A program made the translations under genes and the position numbers. Below the pieces are notes generated by a model, which was not told the origin of the DNA, did not search any database, and saw only the letters and a list, made by a program, of their open reading frames with translations. Source: JAPLYB01 sp964500015 (GTDB lineage: Archaea > Nanobdellota > Nanobdellia > Pacearchaeales > UBA284). Taken from it: a stretch of DNA of 35,338 nt. The stretch spans positions 1 through 35,338 of the forward strand of contig CAZCMN010000008.1 in NCBI GenBank assembly GCA_964500015.1, in the 5' to 3' direction. Positions 20,256 through 28,096 of the stretch are shown piece by piece. Position 1 is the first letter of the stretch. Each line of letters opens with the position of its first letter.

Positions 20256-22253
20256 ATGTCTGAAGAATTAATTATTGAAACAAAGGAATTTTTAGAATAT
20301 TACAAGAATGAGATTGGAAAATATGCTAAAAGAGGGCAAAAAGCTGTTCAAATTTCTTTTAATGATGTAGCTACTTTTTCTAATGAATTAGCTGATCAGA
20401 TTCTAGCTAAGCCAGAGGAGTCTATTGCCATGTTTGAGTTAGCTTTAGATGAAATAGGCTTAATTAAAAATGCTAGAATAAGATTAACTGGGCTGCCTCT
20501 TTCTCAGGTTATTAAGATCAGGGAAATTAGGGCTAAACATCTGAATCAGGTTATTGAGATAGAGGGCATAGTTAGACAAGCTTCAGATGTAAGACCGCAG
20601 ATAGTTAATGCTAAATTTGAATGTCCTAGCTGTGGGGCTGTTATTTCTGTTTTGCAGGTTGATAAAAAATTTAGAGAACCTTCAAGATGTTCGTGCGGAA
20701 GAAAAGCGAATTTTAAATTATTAAGCAAGGAGATGGTTGATGCTCAAAGATTAGTTATTGAAGAAAGTCCTGAAAGTTTAGATGGCGGAGAACAGCCAAG
20801 AAGAATGTCTGTTTTTTTAAAAGAAGATTTAGTTGAACCGAAAATGGAAGAAAAAACAACACCTGGGACTAAAGTCAGGATTGTGGGTTTTTTAAAAGAA
20901 GTTCCTGTCCCATTACAAAGCGGAGGTGTTTCAACTAGATTTGATTTAGCTGTTGAAGCGAACAATGTTACGCCTGTTGAAGAAACTTTTGAAGAATTAG
21001 AAATTTCAGAAGAAGATGAAAGGCAGATTAGAGAATTAGCTTCTGATCCAAAGATTTATGAAAAATTATCAGCTAGCATTGCTCCAAGTATTTTTGGATA
21101 TGATGAAATTAAGTTAGCCTTATCATTTCAGTTATTATCTGGAGTTAAGAAAAAAAGAAGCGATAATACCAGTGTTAGGGGAGATATGCATATATTGTTA
21201 GTTGGAGATCCTGGAGTTGCTAAATCTGTTATGTTAAAATTTATTTCAACAATTGCTCCAAAAGGGAGATATGTTGTTGGAAAAGGAGCTAGTCAAGCCG
21301 GAATTACAGCTTCTGTTGTTAAAGACGAATTTTTAAGAGGATGGGCTTTGGAAGCAGGAGCAATGGTTTTAGCTAACAAAGGAGTAGTATGCATAGATGA
21401 AATGGAAAAAATGAATGAGCAAGATCGTTCATCACTTCATGAGGCAATGGAGCAGCAGACAGTAACTATCAGCAAGGCTAATGTGCAGGCAACCTTGAGA
21501 GCGGAGACTTCTGTATTAGGGGCAGCTAACCCTAAATTTGGAAGATTTGATCCTTATCAGCCTGTTGCCCAGCAAATTGAGATGGCAGCTTCTTTGTTAA
21601 ATAGGTTTGATTTAATTTTTGTTTTGAAAGATATTCCAGAAAAACTTAGAGATGAAGCAATTGCAGCGCATGTTCTAATGGAACATAGAAAAACAGCGAT
21701 CAGGCCGCCAATTGAACAAGCTCTTTTAAGAAAATTTATTGCTTATTCTAAACAAAAAATATTTCCAGAATTAACTGATCAAGCTGTTCAAGAAATAAAG
21801 AAATTTTATGTTGATTTAAGAAATGCGCCTTCAATGAAAGAAGATTTAGTCAGGCCAATTCCAATTTCAGCTAGACAACTTGAGGCTTTAATCAGATTGT
21901 CTGAAGCTAGTGCTAGAGCAAGATTTTCAAAAAAAGTTATGAAAGAGGATGCTAGAAGAGCTATTCAGATAATGAAATTTTATTTATTGCAGGTTGGAAT
22001 AGACCAGGAAACAGGACAGATTGATATTGACAGGATTGGAGGAACACCTGCATCTGAAAGAAGCAGGATTGTTTTAGTTAGGGAAGCGATTTTAAGGCTA
22101 GAGTCTAGAACAGGAAAATTAATCCCCATTAAAGAACTAAAAGAGGAATTAGCTGATAAGATTGAAGAGCCAGCAATTGATGATATTGTTGATAAGTTAG
22201 AAAGGTTAGGAGATATTTTTGAGCCGAAGAAGGGGTTTATTCAAAGAGTATGA
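20256..22253 (+). CDS. mcm: MCM replicative helicase
   Basis: The hexameric 3'-5' replicative DNA helicase, 665 residues. The N-terminal domain carries the OB fold and a zinc site with C123, C126, C145 and C147 (CPSC...CSC). The AAA+ core has Walker A GDPGVAKS (317-324), Walker B CIDEM (379-383) and the arginine finger in LLNRFD (R450). A C-terminal winged helix covers about 590-665. The ATG follows an AGGTGA ribosome-binding motif at 20242-20247, and a TATA box (CTATAAATA, near 20209) lies further up, so this gene has a leader. A 129-residue orphan starts one base after the stop, and an RPA-like gene follows, forming a replication-linked group. Confidence 0.96.
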   Translation: MSEELIIETKEFLEYYKNEIGKYAKRGQKAVQISFNDVATFSNELADQILAKPEESIAMFELALDEIGLIKNARIRLTGLPLSQVIKIREIRAKHLNQVIEIEGIVRQASDVRPQIVNAKFECPSCGAVISVLQVDKKFREPSRCSCGRKANFKLLSKEMVDAQRLVIEESPESLDGGEQPRRMSVFLKEDLVEPKMEEKTTPGTKVRIVGFLKEVPVPLQSGGVSTRFDLAVEANNVTPVEETFEELEISEEDERQIRELASDPKIYEKLSASIAPSIFGYDEIKLALSFQLLSGVKKKRSDNTSVRGDMHILLVGDPGVAKSVMLKFISTIAPKGRYVVGKGASQAGITASVVKDEFLRGWALEAGAMVLANKGVVCIDEMEKMNEQDRSSLHEAMEQQTVTISKANVQATLRAETSVLGAANPKFGRFDPYQPVAQQIEMAASLLNRFDLIFVLKDIPEKLRDEAIAAHVLMEHRKTAIRPPIEQALLRKFIAYSKQKIFPELTDQAVQEIKKFYVDLRNAPSMKEDLVRPIPISARQLEALIRLSEASARARFSKKVMKEDARRAIQIMKFYLLQVGIDQETGQIDIDRIGGTPASERSRIVLVREAILRLESRTGKLIPIKELKEELADKIEEPAIDDIVDKLERLGDIFEPKKGFIQRV

Positions 22254-22254
22254 A

Positions 22255-22644
22255 ATGGCAGATAAATTGGACTGTCAAGAGTTAGAAGATCTTGCAGATT
22301 GGAGACTGATGGATGGTTTAGCGGGTATAGCCTCGATTTATTTTAATAAGAGGCATGTCAGAAAAGCAGTAGATGGGATGATGAAAGTGGTATATGCTTT
22401 TTGTGATTCAGTTAAAGGCCCAGATCCTGCAAGGCATTATAAAAACAAAGCAGAACTAATCAAGATTGCTGGAAGTGAGAAAAGAGTTCAGGCAATGATT
22501 AATTATGGATTATTAGTCCAACATCATAAATGGCCAATGAAAATGGCAGACCATCTACAGGCACCATACAAACCGAATGCAGAAGTTTTTTCAGAAGTTC
22601 GTCGTTCTGAGATTTATGCGGAGCAATTTGCATTGGCAGTTTAA
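22255..22644 (+). CDS. Orphan protein coupled to MCM
   Basis: A 129-residue helical protein of unknown family. The start ATG 22255 lies one base after the MCM stop, so translation is probably coupled; a longer open frame from 22219 overlaps MCM and I reject it. Notable segments are ADWRLMDGLAGIASIYFNKR (22-41 region), HVRKAVDGMMKVVYAF and ARHYKNKAELIKI. The protein has histidines and acidic residues but no clear motif. The position between a helicase and an RPA-like gene suggests a replication or repair accessory role, which is inference only. A hairpin repeat separates it from the next gene. Confidence 0.6.
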   Translation: MADKLDCQELEDLADWRLMDGLAGIASIYFNKRHVRKAVDGMMKVVYAFCDSVKGPDPARHYKNKAELIKIAGSEKRVQAMINYGLLVQHHKWPMKMADHLQAPYKPNAEVFSEVRRSEIYAEQFALAV

Positions 22645-22677
22645 ATTAAAATAGTGTAGAAAATCAAATAAATACTT

Positions 22678-22727
22678 AAAAACCCATGGGTTTTTAGCAT
22701 GCTGAAAATCTCGGATTTTTAAGCATA
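22678..22727. repeat. Tandem-hairpin element, copy 5
   Basis: The perfect palindrome AAAAACCCATGGGTTTTT (22678-22695), then AGCATGC, then AAAATC/GATTTT with a TCG loop, ending AAGCATAC. It sits in the 106-bp gap between the two orphan genes of the replication group. Confidence 0.68.
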
Positions 22728-22750
22728 CTTAAAAAGTTAAAAAATAAAAA

Positions 22751-23206
22751 ATGACAATCTTAAGATTTTTGGTTTATGAAACAGACGCTGATGAAAGAAA
22801 AAGGTTAGTAGAAGACCTGGAGTCTGGGGGAATTAGTGTTGTTGATGCTTTTGATAAAGCGTTTGTTTATGATGATCTGGTTTATCGTGATGGAACATTA
22901 GAGGTTATTGGAGCAGAGAAAGTTTGTCATCCTGAAAAGGTTGTTAATGAGTGTCTTTGGCTTAAACCAGAAAGATTAGATGGCATGATTGTTGGCGGCC
23001 CTGATAAAGATAGAAAAAATTGGCATAATGTCTTGAGAAGGCAAGGCTATAGGCTTAGAGAATCTATGAGAGTTTACTCTCATTGTTCAGGAGATGGTTC
23101 AGAATTTGTTAAAGATCGTTTGACACATGGCAATCTTGATAGAGATTTTGGTAAAGGTAAATATTTTATAAATCTTGCTCATTTGCTTCAGGAGGCTACA
23201 GTGTAA
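22751..23206 (+). CDS. Orphan protein, possible receiver-like fold
   Basis: A 151-residue protein. Its start, RFLVYETDADERKRLVEDLE, followed by VVDAFDKAFVYDDLVYRD and later LDGMIVGGP, has the alternating strand-helix rhythm of a CheY-like receiver domain. The usual phosphoacceptor aspartate context is not convincing, so the fold is a guess. It is soluble with no membrane segment. The stop codon lies one base before the ATG of the RPA-like gene, and the AGGAGG inside its last codons (23190-23195) serves that gene, so the pair is translationally linked. No specific function can be assigned. Confidence 0.55.
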   Translation: MTILRFLVYETDADERKRLVEDLESGGISVVDAFDKAFVYDDLVYRDGTLEVIGAEKVCHPEKVVNECLWLKPERLDGMIVGGPDKDRKNWHNVLRRQGYRLRESMRVYSHCSGDGSEFVKDRLTHGNLDRDFGKGKYFINLAHLLQEATV

Positions 23207-23207
23207 A

Positions 23208-23963
23208 ATGGCAGAAGAATTTAAAAAAAGAAACACAGCTTTTAAGGTTTCAATTGGAATGGTTTTATCAACTGATAAGGTTAATTTTGATGAAGGAAAT
23301 AGATTTAGATTTATTGAAGTTAAAGGAAAAGAGATTTACAGAATAAATCTGATTGCAAATGTTATTGATAAGTTTGAAAGCAGCCAGAAACAATATGTTA
23401 ACATAACTCTAGATGATGGGACTGGAAATATAAGGGTTAAAGCATTTGCAGATTCTATTCATTTGTTGCAGAATATTCATCTAGGAGATTCTGTGATTTT
23501 AGTTGGGGTTTTAAGGTTTTATAATGATGAACTTTATGTTATGCCTGAAATTATCAAGGCAGTTGATCCTAAATGGCTTGTAGCTAGAAAACTTGAATTA
23601 GAGGCAGATTATGGTGATTTGTATTCTAATACAAAAGCTTATGAGGATATTGCTGATAGTTCTAATTTGGGATCTGTTTCTCAAGATAAGCTAAAAAATC
23701 CAGAAGAGGCAAAACAAGAAATGGAAAAAATCATTGATAATGTTGCTTATGAAAAAGTTGAAGTTCCCAAAGTTGCATCAACAGGATTAAGAGAAAAAAT
23801 TATTGAGATGATTAAAGCAGGTGAAACTGAAGGAGGGATAGACATTGACAAGTTGATAATGTCCATGAAAGAGCCTGTTGAAAATATTAATAAAGAAGTT
23901 ACTGAATTGCTTGAAGAAGGTTCTATTTATGAGCCAAAGCCTGGAAGGCTGAGAATTCTATAA
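23208..23963 (+). CDS. RPA-like single-stranded DNA-binding protein
   Basis: A 251-residue protein. The OB fold covers about residues 45-125, with YVNITLDDGTGNIRVKAF and the following ...LGDSVILVGVLRFYNDELYV strands that are characteristic of RPA32/COG3390-type domains. A linker follows, then a C-terminal winged helix (about 190-250: REKIIEMIKAGETEGGIDID, EVTELLEEGSIYEPKPGRL) as in RPA_C. It should coat or recruit partners to single-stranded DNA during replication and repair. The start is ATG 23208, one base after the preceding stop and preceded by AGGAGG; the open frame from 23175 overlaps the upstream gene and is rejected. It closes the MCM-orphan-orphan-RPA group. Confidence 0.82.
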   Translation: MAEEFKKRNTAFKVSIGMVLSTDKVNFDEGNRFRFIEVKGKEIYRINLIANVIDKFESSQKQYVNITLDDGTGNIRVKAFADSIHLLQNIHLGDSVILVGVLRFYNDELYVMPEIIKAVDPKWLVARKLELEADYGDLYSNTKAYEDIADSSNLGSVSQDKLKNPEEAKQEMEKIIDNVAYEKVEVPKVASTGLREKIIEMIKAGETEGGIDIDKLIMSMKEPVENINKEVTELLEEGSIYEPKPGRLRIL

Positions 23964-24108
23964 AAAGTAAGTGTTAGTAAGTAAATAAAAATTTATTCTT
24001 TTAATTTTTATACTGATTTGTTTTATAAAGAAATCTGTCTTATCAGTTAGTGGTAAAATTTTGTCGAATAGTAAATAACATTTAAATACTATTCAGCGAT
24101 TTATTTTT

Positions 24109-24873
24109 ATGGTTGGAGAGAAAATAACTGCGATTGTGAAGCCAACTCATGCATGTAACCTTTCTTGTAAATATTGTTATGTGGGAAAAGAAGCAGAACA
24201 AGGGCGAATGGATCAAAGCACACTTGAAAAAGTGATAAGTCAATTATCTGCTCTTCCCAGGATAAAAGATGTCCATTTTATCTGGCATGGTGGTGAGCCG
24301 TTGACAATGGGGCTTGGTTTCTATATGGAAGTTGCAAAAATTCAAGACACTCTTAAAGGAAAAGGTGTTCATTTCAGCAATGGTATTCAGACTAATGCTA
24401 CTTTAGTTACAGATGAACTTTTAGATTTTATTGATGAAAGGAAGGATTTCAGATTAGGATTCAGTATGGATGGGCCTCCAGAGATTCATAATCAAGTTCG
24501 GGTTTATAAAGACGGGCATGGAAGTTTTGATGATGTCTTAAGAGGAATGACTAAAGTGATGGATAGAAGAGATGCTGCCCAAAAAGATTCTTGTAAAAGA
24601 AAACAAATAGGACGCAGTGGTGTAGTTGTTGTCATGAGTAAGGTAAATGTTACAAAACCAGATGAGATGTATGCTTTTTTCAAGGGAACTGGGATAAATA
24701 TGAAAGCAAATCCTCTGATATATTCGGGTTCTGCTGTACAAAATATTGCAGAATTAGGAATTACTCCAAGACAGTATGGTGATTTTTTAGTGAGATTATT
24801 TGATTTATGGTTCAATGATCCAGAATTCAAGATAGATATCGATCCCTTAAGTATGATAATGGTGAATTGTTAA
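24109..24873 (+). pseudogene. Radical SAM protein truncated at a terminal repeat
   Basis: The N-terminal 250 residues match the anaerobic-sulfatase-maturase-like radical SAM group: CNLSCKYC (C16, C20, C23) binds the catalytic 4Fe-4S cluster, WHGGEPL is the SAM-binding motif, and FSMDGPPEIHNQVR is diagnostic. These enzymes normally have 370-400 residues with a C-terminal SPASM domain carrying two further clusters. Here the frame stops after DPLSMIMVNC, before any SPASM cysteines. The last codons and stop lie inside a 24-bp sequence that matches the transposon ends at 9303 and 12731. The gene therefore looks cut by an insertion. No remaining C-terminal part is visible downstream. The gene keeps a TATA-like TTTAAATA about 25-30 bp before its ATG. 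Confidence 0.8.
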
Positions 24874-24886
24874 GTTAGCGGTTGGT
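24863..24886 (+). repeat. Lone copy of the transposon terminal repeat
   Basis: It reads TGAATTGTTAAGTTAGCGG then TTGGT and differs from the left end at 9303 in two of 24 bases. No matching inverted partner is seen downstream in the window. It supplies the stop codon of the truncated radical SAM gene. Confidence 0.75.
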
Positions 24887-24941
24887 GATGGTGTGTTGCC
24901 CACTAATTTTTATTCATAATTTAAATTAAAACAAGATAAAA

Positions 24942-25094
24942 ATGCACCCCCTAACAATCTCCCAAAATGAAACCTTGCCACCAGAAGGCATCTTCCTAGT
25001 CAATCCAACTTGGATTCACCTAGACGAACAAGAAATTCAAGACAAATTGGAGAAAGGTGAAAAGCTTTTCAAAGTCAAAGTCGAAGAAGTATAA
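24942..25094 (+). CDS. Small acidic protein, 50 residues
   Basis: A small gene that starts MHPLTISQNETLPPEGIFLV and ends EKGEKLFKVKVEEV. Its last 15 codons recur in decayed form at 32124-32175 before the second AAA ATPase gene. There the differences are mostly third-base synonymous changes (for example GGT/GGA, CTT/CTC, GTC/GTT), strong evidence that this was a protein under selection. Codons end in C far more often than in neighbouring genes, which suggests transfer. A TATA-like AATTTAAATTAAAA lies about 20 bp upstream. The function is unknown; being linked twice to an AAA_14-type ATPase suggests a partner or leader-encoded regulator. Confidence 0.6.
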   Translation: MHPLTISQNETLPPEGIFLVNPTWIHLDEQEIQDKLEKGEKLFKVKVEEV

Positions 25095-25342
25095 ACTTCT
25101 AGCATCGTTAAACTATTAAACTTAATCTCAGTTTTCGACAAAATCATGAAAAATGTTTCACATTTTTGTGATGCCGAAAAAGTTCTCTTTTTCGAGCATG
25201 TCAATAACTTCAGTTGTCCGTAAATTGTGGACAACTCCTTCCTCTTTAATTTTAATTCCGGTTGGTGACAAAATGTCACCACTTCAACTTATCTAAGTCG
25301 TACGATAAAATCGTACAGGATGCTCATTCTAAATCGTTTTAG
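25095..25342 (+). other. Hairpin-array leader A before AAA ATPase 1
   Basis: No gene in this stretch. It holds serial hairpins: GTTGTCC/GGACAAC (25213-25235), GGTGAC AAAAT GTCACC (25264-25280) and GTACGAT/ATCGTAC (25300-25316), separated by T- and C-rich spacers. It is homologous along its length to 32176-32420 (shared blocks AGCATCGTTAAA, TAATCTCAGTTTTCGACAAA, ATCGTACAGG, AAATCGTTTT), but with different stem sequences at matching positions. Confidence 0.65.
25144..25198. repeat. Tandem-hairpin element, copy 6 (clean insertion)
   Basis: A 55-bp stretch with AAAAATG/CATTTTT and GAAAAAG/CTTTTTC hairpins, joined by GTGATGCC and ending GAGCATG. The paralogous leader at 32215-32235 reads straight across (CGACAAAATGTCGATAAC), so this copy is a precise insertion. 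Confidence 0.7.
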
Positions 25343-25405
25343 ACTATGCTATGGGATAGCATAGTAATAAGGTTAACTATGCTATGGGATAGCAAAGTTT
25401 AAAAA
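25343..25405 (+). promoter_or_regulatory. Tandem palindromes and TATA box of AAA ATPase 1
   Basis: ACTATGCTAT GGG ATAGCATAGT (25343-25365) is followed 33 bp on by the near copy ACTATGCTATGGGATAGCA (25376-25394). TTTAAAAA (25398-25405) directly follows and is centred 25 bp before the ATG. The second palindrome abuts the TATA box, as expected for a repressor site; spacing of three helical turns suggests cooperative binding. Confidence 0.6.
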
Positions 25406-25426
25406 GAGCAAAAACCAAGATTATAC

Positions 25427-26593
25427 ATGGAAATAGAAGCAGAATTGTTCAAACAAAATCCATGGTGGGAAGGAAAGTTTAAAGATAAAAGTTATCCTAG
25501 AGAGAAGTATTTAAAAGAGATTTTTGATAACATAAAATCCAAAGAAATAATTATTTTAACTGGGCTTAGAAGAATAGGAAAAACCACCATCACTCAGCAA
25601 GTAATGGGGCGTTTATTAGAAAATAAGACCAAGCCAGAAGAAATATTCTTTGTTAGATTAGATTCATTTAACCTGCTTGAATTTAGTATTCATAGGCTAA
25701 TTGAAGAATACAGGAAGATACACAAAAAGTCTTCATCAGATTTCTTTTATTTATTTTTAGATGAAGTTTCTTCAAGGGGTAATTTTGAGCAGGAATTAAA
25801 GAGCATTTATGATAACGAGAACATAAAGGTAATTTGTTCTTCTTCTATTGCAACATTGATGAGAGATAAGAAAGCAAGTTTAACAGGAAGAACAAAAACC
25901 ATCGAAGTAATGCCTCTAAACTTTCAAGAGTTTTTAATTTTCAAAGAAGCAAAGATAAACAAGTCAGATAGTGCTAAGTTAGAGAGTTATTTTAGAGATT
26001 ATCTAAAAATAGGTGGTGTTCCTTATTATGTGCTTACAGGAGACAAAACTTATCTGAATGAATTGATAGAAAGCGTAATATACAAAGATATAATTGCTTA
26101 TCATAGAATAACAGCAGAAAAAACAATCAAAGAGCTTTTTATTTTATTATGCCAAAGAGTAGGAAAGCCGATGAGTTATAATAAAATATCTGAGATATTA
26201 AAAATATCAGTAAATAGCGCTAAAAGATTTGTTGGCTATTTTGAGAAAGCATATTTATTTTATATTGTTGACAGATATTCTAAGTCACTTAATGAAAGAA
26301 TAACTTCCCCTAAAAAAGTTTATATTGGGGATGTTGGAATTAAAAATGTTATAACTGGTTTTAAAGATCTAGGTGCAAGTTATGAAAATCTTGTTTTTTT
26401 AAATATAAAAGATAAACATCCATCTTATTATCTCAAAGACACAGTAGAAATAGATTTTATTACAGAAGATAGTTTAATTGAAGCAAAATATAATCAAGAA
26501 TTAGAAAAAAAACAAAAAGAGATATTTGATTCTTTAAAGACAAAGAATAAAATTGTTGCAGTAGGTTACAAATTTTTCATTCAAAAAGTTTAA
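25427..26593 (+). CDS. AAA_14/DUF4143 ATPase, copy 1
   Basis: A 388-residue ATPase. Walker A is GLRRIGKTT (46-54) and Walker B LFLDEV (109-114), with a sensor-like CSSSI strand and the RTKTIEVMPLNFQEFL turn typical of the archaeal/bacterial AAA_14 group. A winged helix occupies about 225-290. The C-terminal DUF4143-type region ends in EIDFI...LIEAKY (D343, E352, K354), the core of a PD-(D/E)xK nuclease fold, so DNA cleavage or binding is possible. The function of the family is unproven; defence and toxin-like roles have been suggested. It has elaborate upstream DNA: a small gene, a hairpin leader and tandem palindromes. The second copy (32484) shares that leader although the proteins are quite divergent. 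Confidence 0.85.
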   Translation: MEIEAELFKQNPWWEGKFKDKSYPREKYLKEIFDNIKSKEIIILTGLRRIGKTTITQQVMGRLLENKTKPEEIFFVRLDSFNLLEFSIHRLIEEYRKIHKKSSSDFFYLFLDEVSSRGNFEQELKSIYDNENIKVICSSSIATLMRDKKASLTGRTKTIEVMPLNFQEFLIFKEAKINKSDSAKLESYFRDYLKIGGVPYYVLTGDKTYLNELIESVIYKDIIAYHRITAEKTIKELFILLCQRVGKPMSYNKISEILKISVNSAKRFVGYFEKAYLFYIVDRYSKSLNERITSPKKVYIGDVGIKNVITGFKDLGASYENLVFLNIKDKHPSYYLKDTVEIDFITEDSLIEAKYNQELEKKQKEIFDSLKTKNKIVAVGYKFFIQKV

Positions 26594-26686
26594 GCTACAA
26601 AATCAAGAACACTAAGGAATTACCTAAAATCTTCAGTATTGGGTAATAATATATACATGTGGTGTCTTTTTAGGAAAAAACCAGAA

Positions 26687-26738
26687 TTTTCTCCGTCGAG
26701 CACCCACCTTGATTTAATCAAAAAATCGTGATTTTGAC
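26687..26738. repeat. Hairpin element copy 7 and CGTCG motif
   Basis: TTTTCTCCGTCG (26687-26698) recurs at 28343-28354. Next come TTGATTTAATCAA and AAAAATC/GATTTT hairpins ending GACATGC, where ATG of CATGC is the start of the 93-residue gene. The hairpin part belongs to the GCATGC family. Confidence 0.5.
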
Positions 26739-27020
26739 ATGCAAGGATTATCCCATTTTTTTACATATCACCCTATTTTTTTCATTGCATTTTTCCTTGT
26801 AAATGTTCTTCCATATTTCTTGTATTTCTTGACTAAATTCCTATTTGTCACCAAAAAAAAACCAATTGTCATCCAAAAAAAAGAAAGACCCGATTATCTT
26901 AAATCATTAAAGACAGCAGATGAAAGTGATTTAACTAAGTTCAAAAAAGAAGATTACTTTGATCTTGTCCAATTTGTTTCAGATGAAATGATTTCTTTTT
27001 ATTGGAATATTTTTCTTTAG
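26739..27020 (+). CDS. Small putative membrane protein, 93 residues
   Basis: One long hydrophobic stretch (HPIFFIAFFLVNVLPYFLYF, about 11-30, continuing to residue 37) is followed by a charged domain with KKPIVIQKKERPDYLKSL and an acidic segment. This is the pattern of a single-pass protein with a cytoplasmic tail. There is no family match that I know. The ATG falls inside the CATGC end of a hairpin repeat, much as the repeat leader precedes other genes. Possible TATA sequences (ATAATATATAC, near 26647) are about 90 bp upstream. Coding status is uncertain, because this stretch lies in repeat-rich DNA; the even charge pattern of the tail favours a real gene. Confidence 0.42.
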   Translation: MQGLSHFFTYHPIFFIAFFLVNVLPYFLYFLTKFLFVTKKKPIVIQKKERPDYLKSLKTADESDLTKFKKEDYFDLVQFVSDEMISFYWNIFL

Positions 27021-27162
27021 TTTTCAGAAGCGTTTTGTCGTCGGGAAGTACGAGGAGAGACTTCACTTAGAGAAAGGGGTATTTGTCTTTAATCTAGGAT
27101 TTTGAATTTCCTGCTAGAATCAAAAGAATAAAGCTTTTATATTTAAAATATTTTGAATCATA

Positions 27163-28086
27163 ATGAAAAAGAGTGCATGGATAATCATTGCAGTTGTTGT
27201 AATTGTTTTAATTATTCTATTGATTGCTTTTTTCAGCTCTTCTAAAAAAGTTTATTCATTTAAAGATGATACATTTTATTACTCACAAAATAGGCCTTTG
27301 GACTATAACCTCGCTTTGAAAGAGAGGGATTACCAAAATTCCAGTTGTGATTTATATTCTGTCAATTTTCAGAGCAGAGACTTTTTAGATTATAAAACAC
27401 ACATTTATGGATTTATTTTTATTCCAAACAACAATAAAACAGCAAATCAAGTTTTTCCTGGACTTGTGCTTCTGCCAGGAGGAAATATGCCAAAAGAATC
27501 AGAATCTGTTTTAGCTTCTAAAATATGTGATTTAGGATATGCTGTTCTAACTTATGATCAAAGAGGAATTGGGCAGACAGGAGGTGCTTACCTTGGATTA
27601 GAACAAGATTATGCTGTTTTTTCACAAGGAAAAGAACCTATACAGCATCTTTGTGTTTATGATAGTCTTATTGCTTTTGATGTAATGAGAAAAATAAAAA
27701 GTGTAGATAAGGATAATATTGCAATTGCAGGAGAAAGTATGGGTGGGAGATATGCAATAATTGCTGCTGCACTTGACAAAAGATTAAAAGGAGTCTTAGC
27801 AATAAGCACTTCAGGATTTCATGTTAATGATACAGTTTCTTTTCCATATACTCCTTACTTTTTATCAATTGATCCTGACCATTATATTAGTAAAATTTCT
27901 CCAAATAAAGTTTACATGCTTCAAGGAGACAATGACACTACCGTAAATCTTGATGATGCGAAAGCTACATTTAATTTAGCTAATGAACCAAAAAGATTTT
28001 TTGTTGCAAATGGCTGCGGCCATGGTTATTGCTCTGGAATGTATAATGAACTTAAAGAAGATCTAAGATGGATGTTTGAAAAGTGA
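27163..28086 (+). CDS. Membrane-anchored alpha/beta hydrolase
   Basis: A 307-residue hydrolase. Residues 5-24 are a single hydrophobic helix after MKKSAW, acting as a signal anchor, so the enzyme should face outside. The nucleophile elbow is GESMGG with S192, the acid is probably D256 or D258 in LQGDNDTT, and the base H287 in GCGHGYC. Together with LLPGGNMP (oxyanion region) and YDQRGIGQTGG, these place it with dienelactone-hydrolase/acyl-peptidase-like (S9/DUF-type) enzymes. Substrate could be an ester or peptide. It is monocistronic and convergent with a small membrane protein gene, 10 bp apart. It lies in an accessory region that also encodes a large secreted protease. Confidence 0.8.
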   Translation: MKKSAWIIIAVVVIVLIILLIAFFSSSKKVYSFKDDTFYYSQNRPLDYNLALKERDYQNSSCDLYSVNFQSRDFLDYKTHIYGFIFIPNNNKTANQVFPGLVLLPGGNMPKESESVLASKICDLGYAVLTYDQRGIGQTGGAYLGLEQDYAVFSQGKEPIQHLCVYDSLIAFDVMRKIKSVDKDNIAIAGESMGGRYAIIAAALDKRLKGVLAISTSGFHVNDTVSFPYTPYFLSIDPDHYISKISPNKVYMLQGDNDTTVNLDDAKATFNLANEPKRFFVANGCGHGYCSGMYNELKEDLRWMFEK

Positions 28087-28096
28087 AAAAACTTTT

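Noticed and set aside
22219..22254. Start of the orphan gene inside MCM
   Set aside because: It overlaps the conserved MCM end in another frame; ATG 22255 follows the stop by one base.
25037..25282. 81-residue open frame on the minus strand of leader A
   Set aside because: It is antisense to the small gene and hairpins, without coherent protein features; the plus-strand small gene has synonymous-change support.
25343..25394. CRISPR-like repeat
   Set aside because: Only two copies of a palindrome 33 bp apart beside a TATA box; no array, no cas genes.
24887..25426. Complete second transposon from the lone end at 24863
   Set aside because: No inverted partner or repeated TGATAATGG target bases were found downstream in the window.
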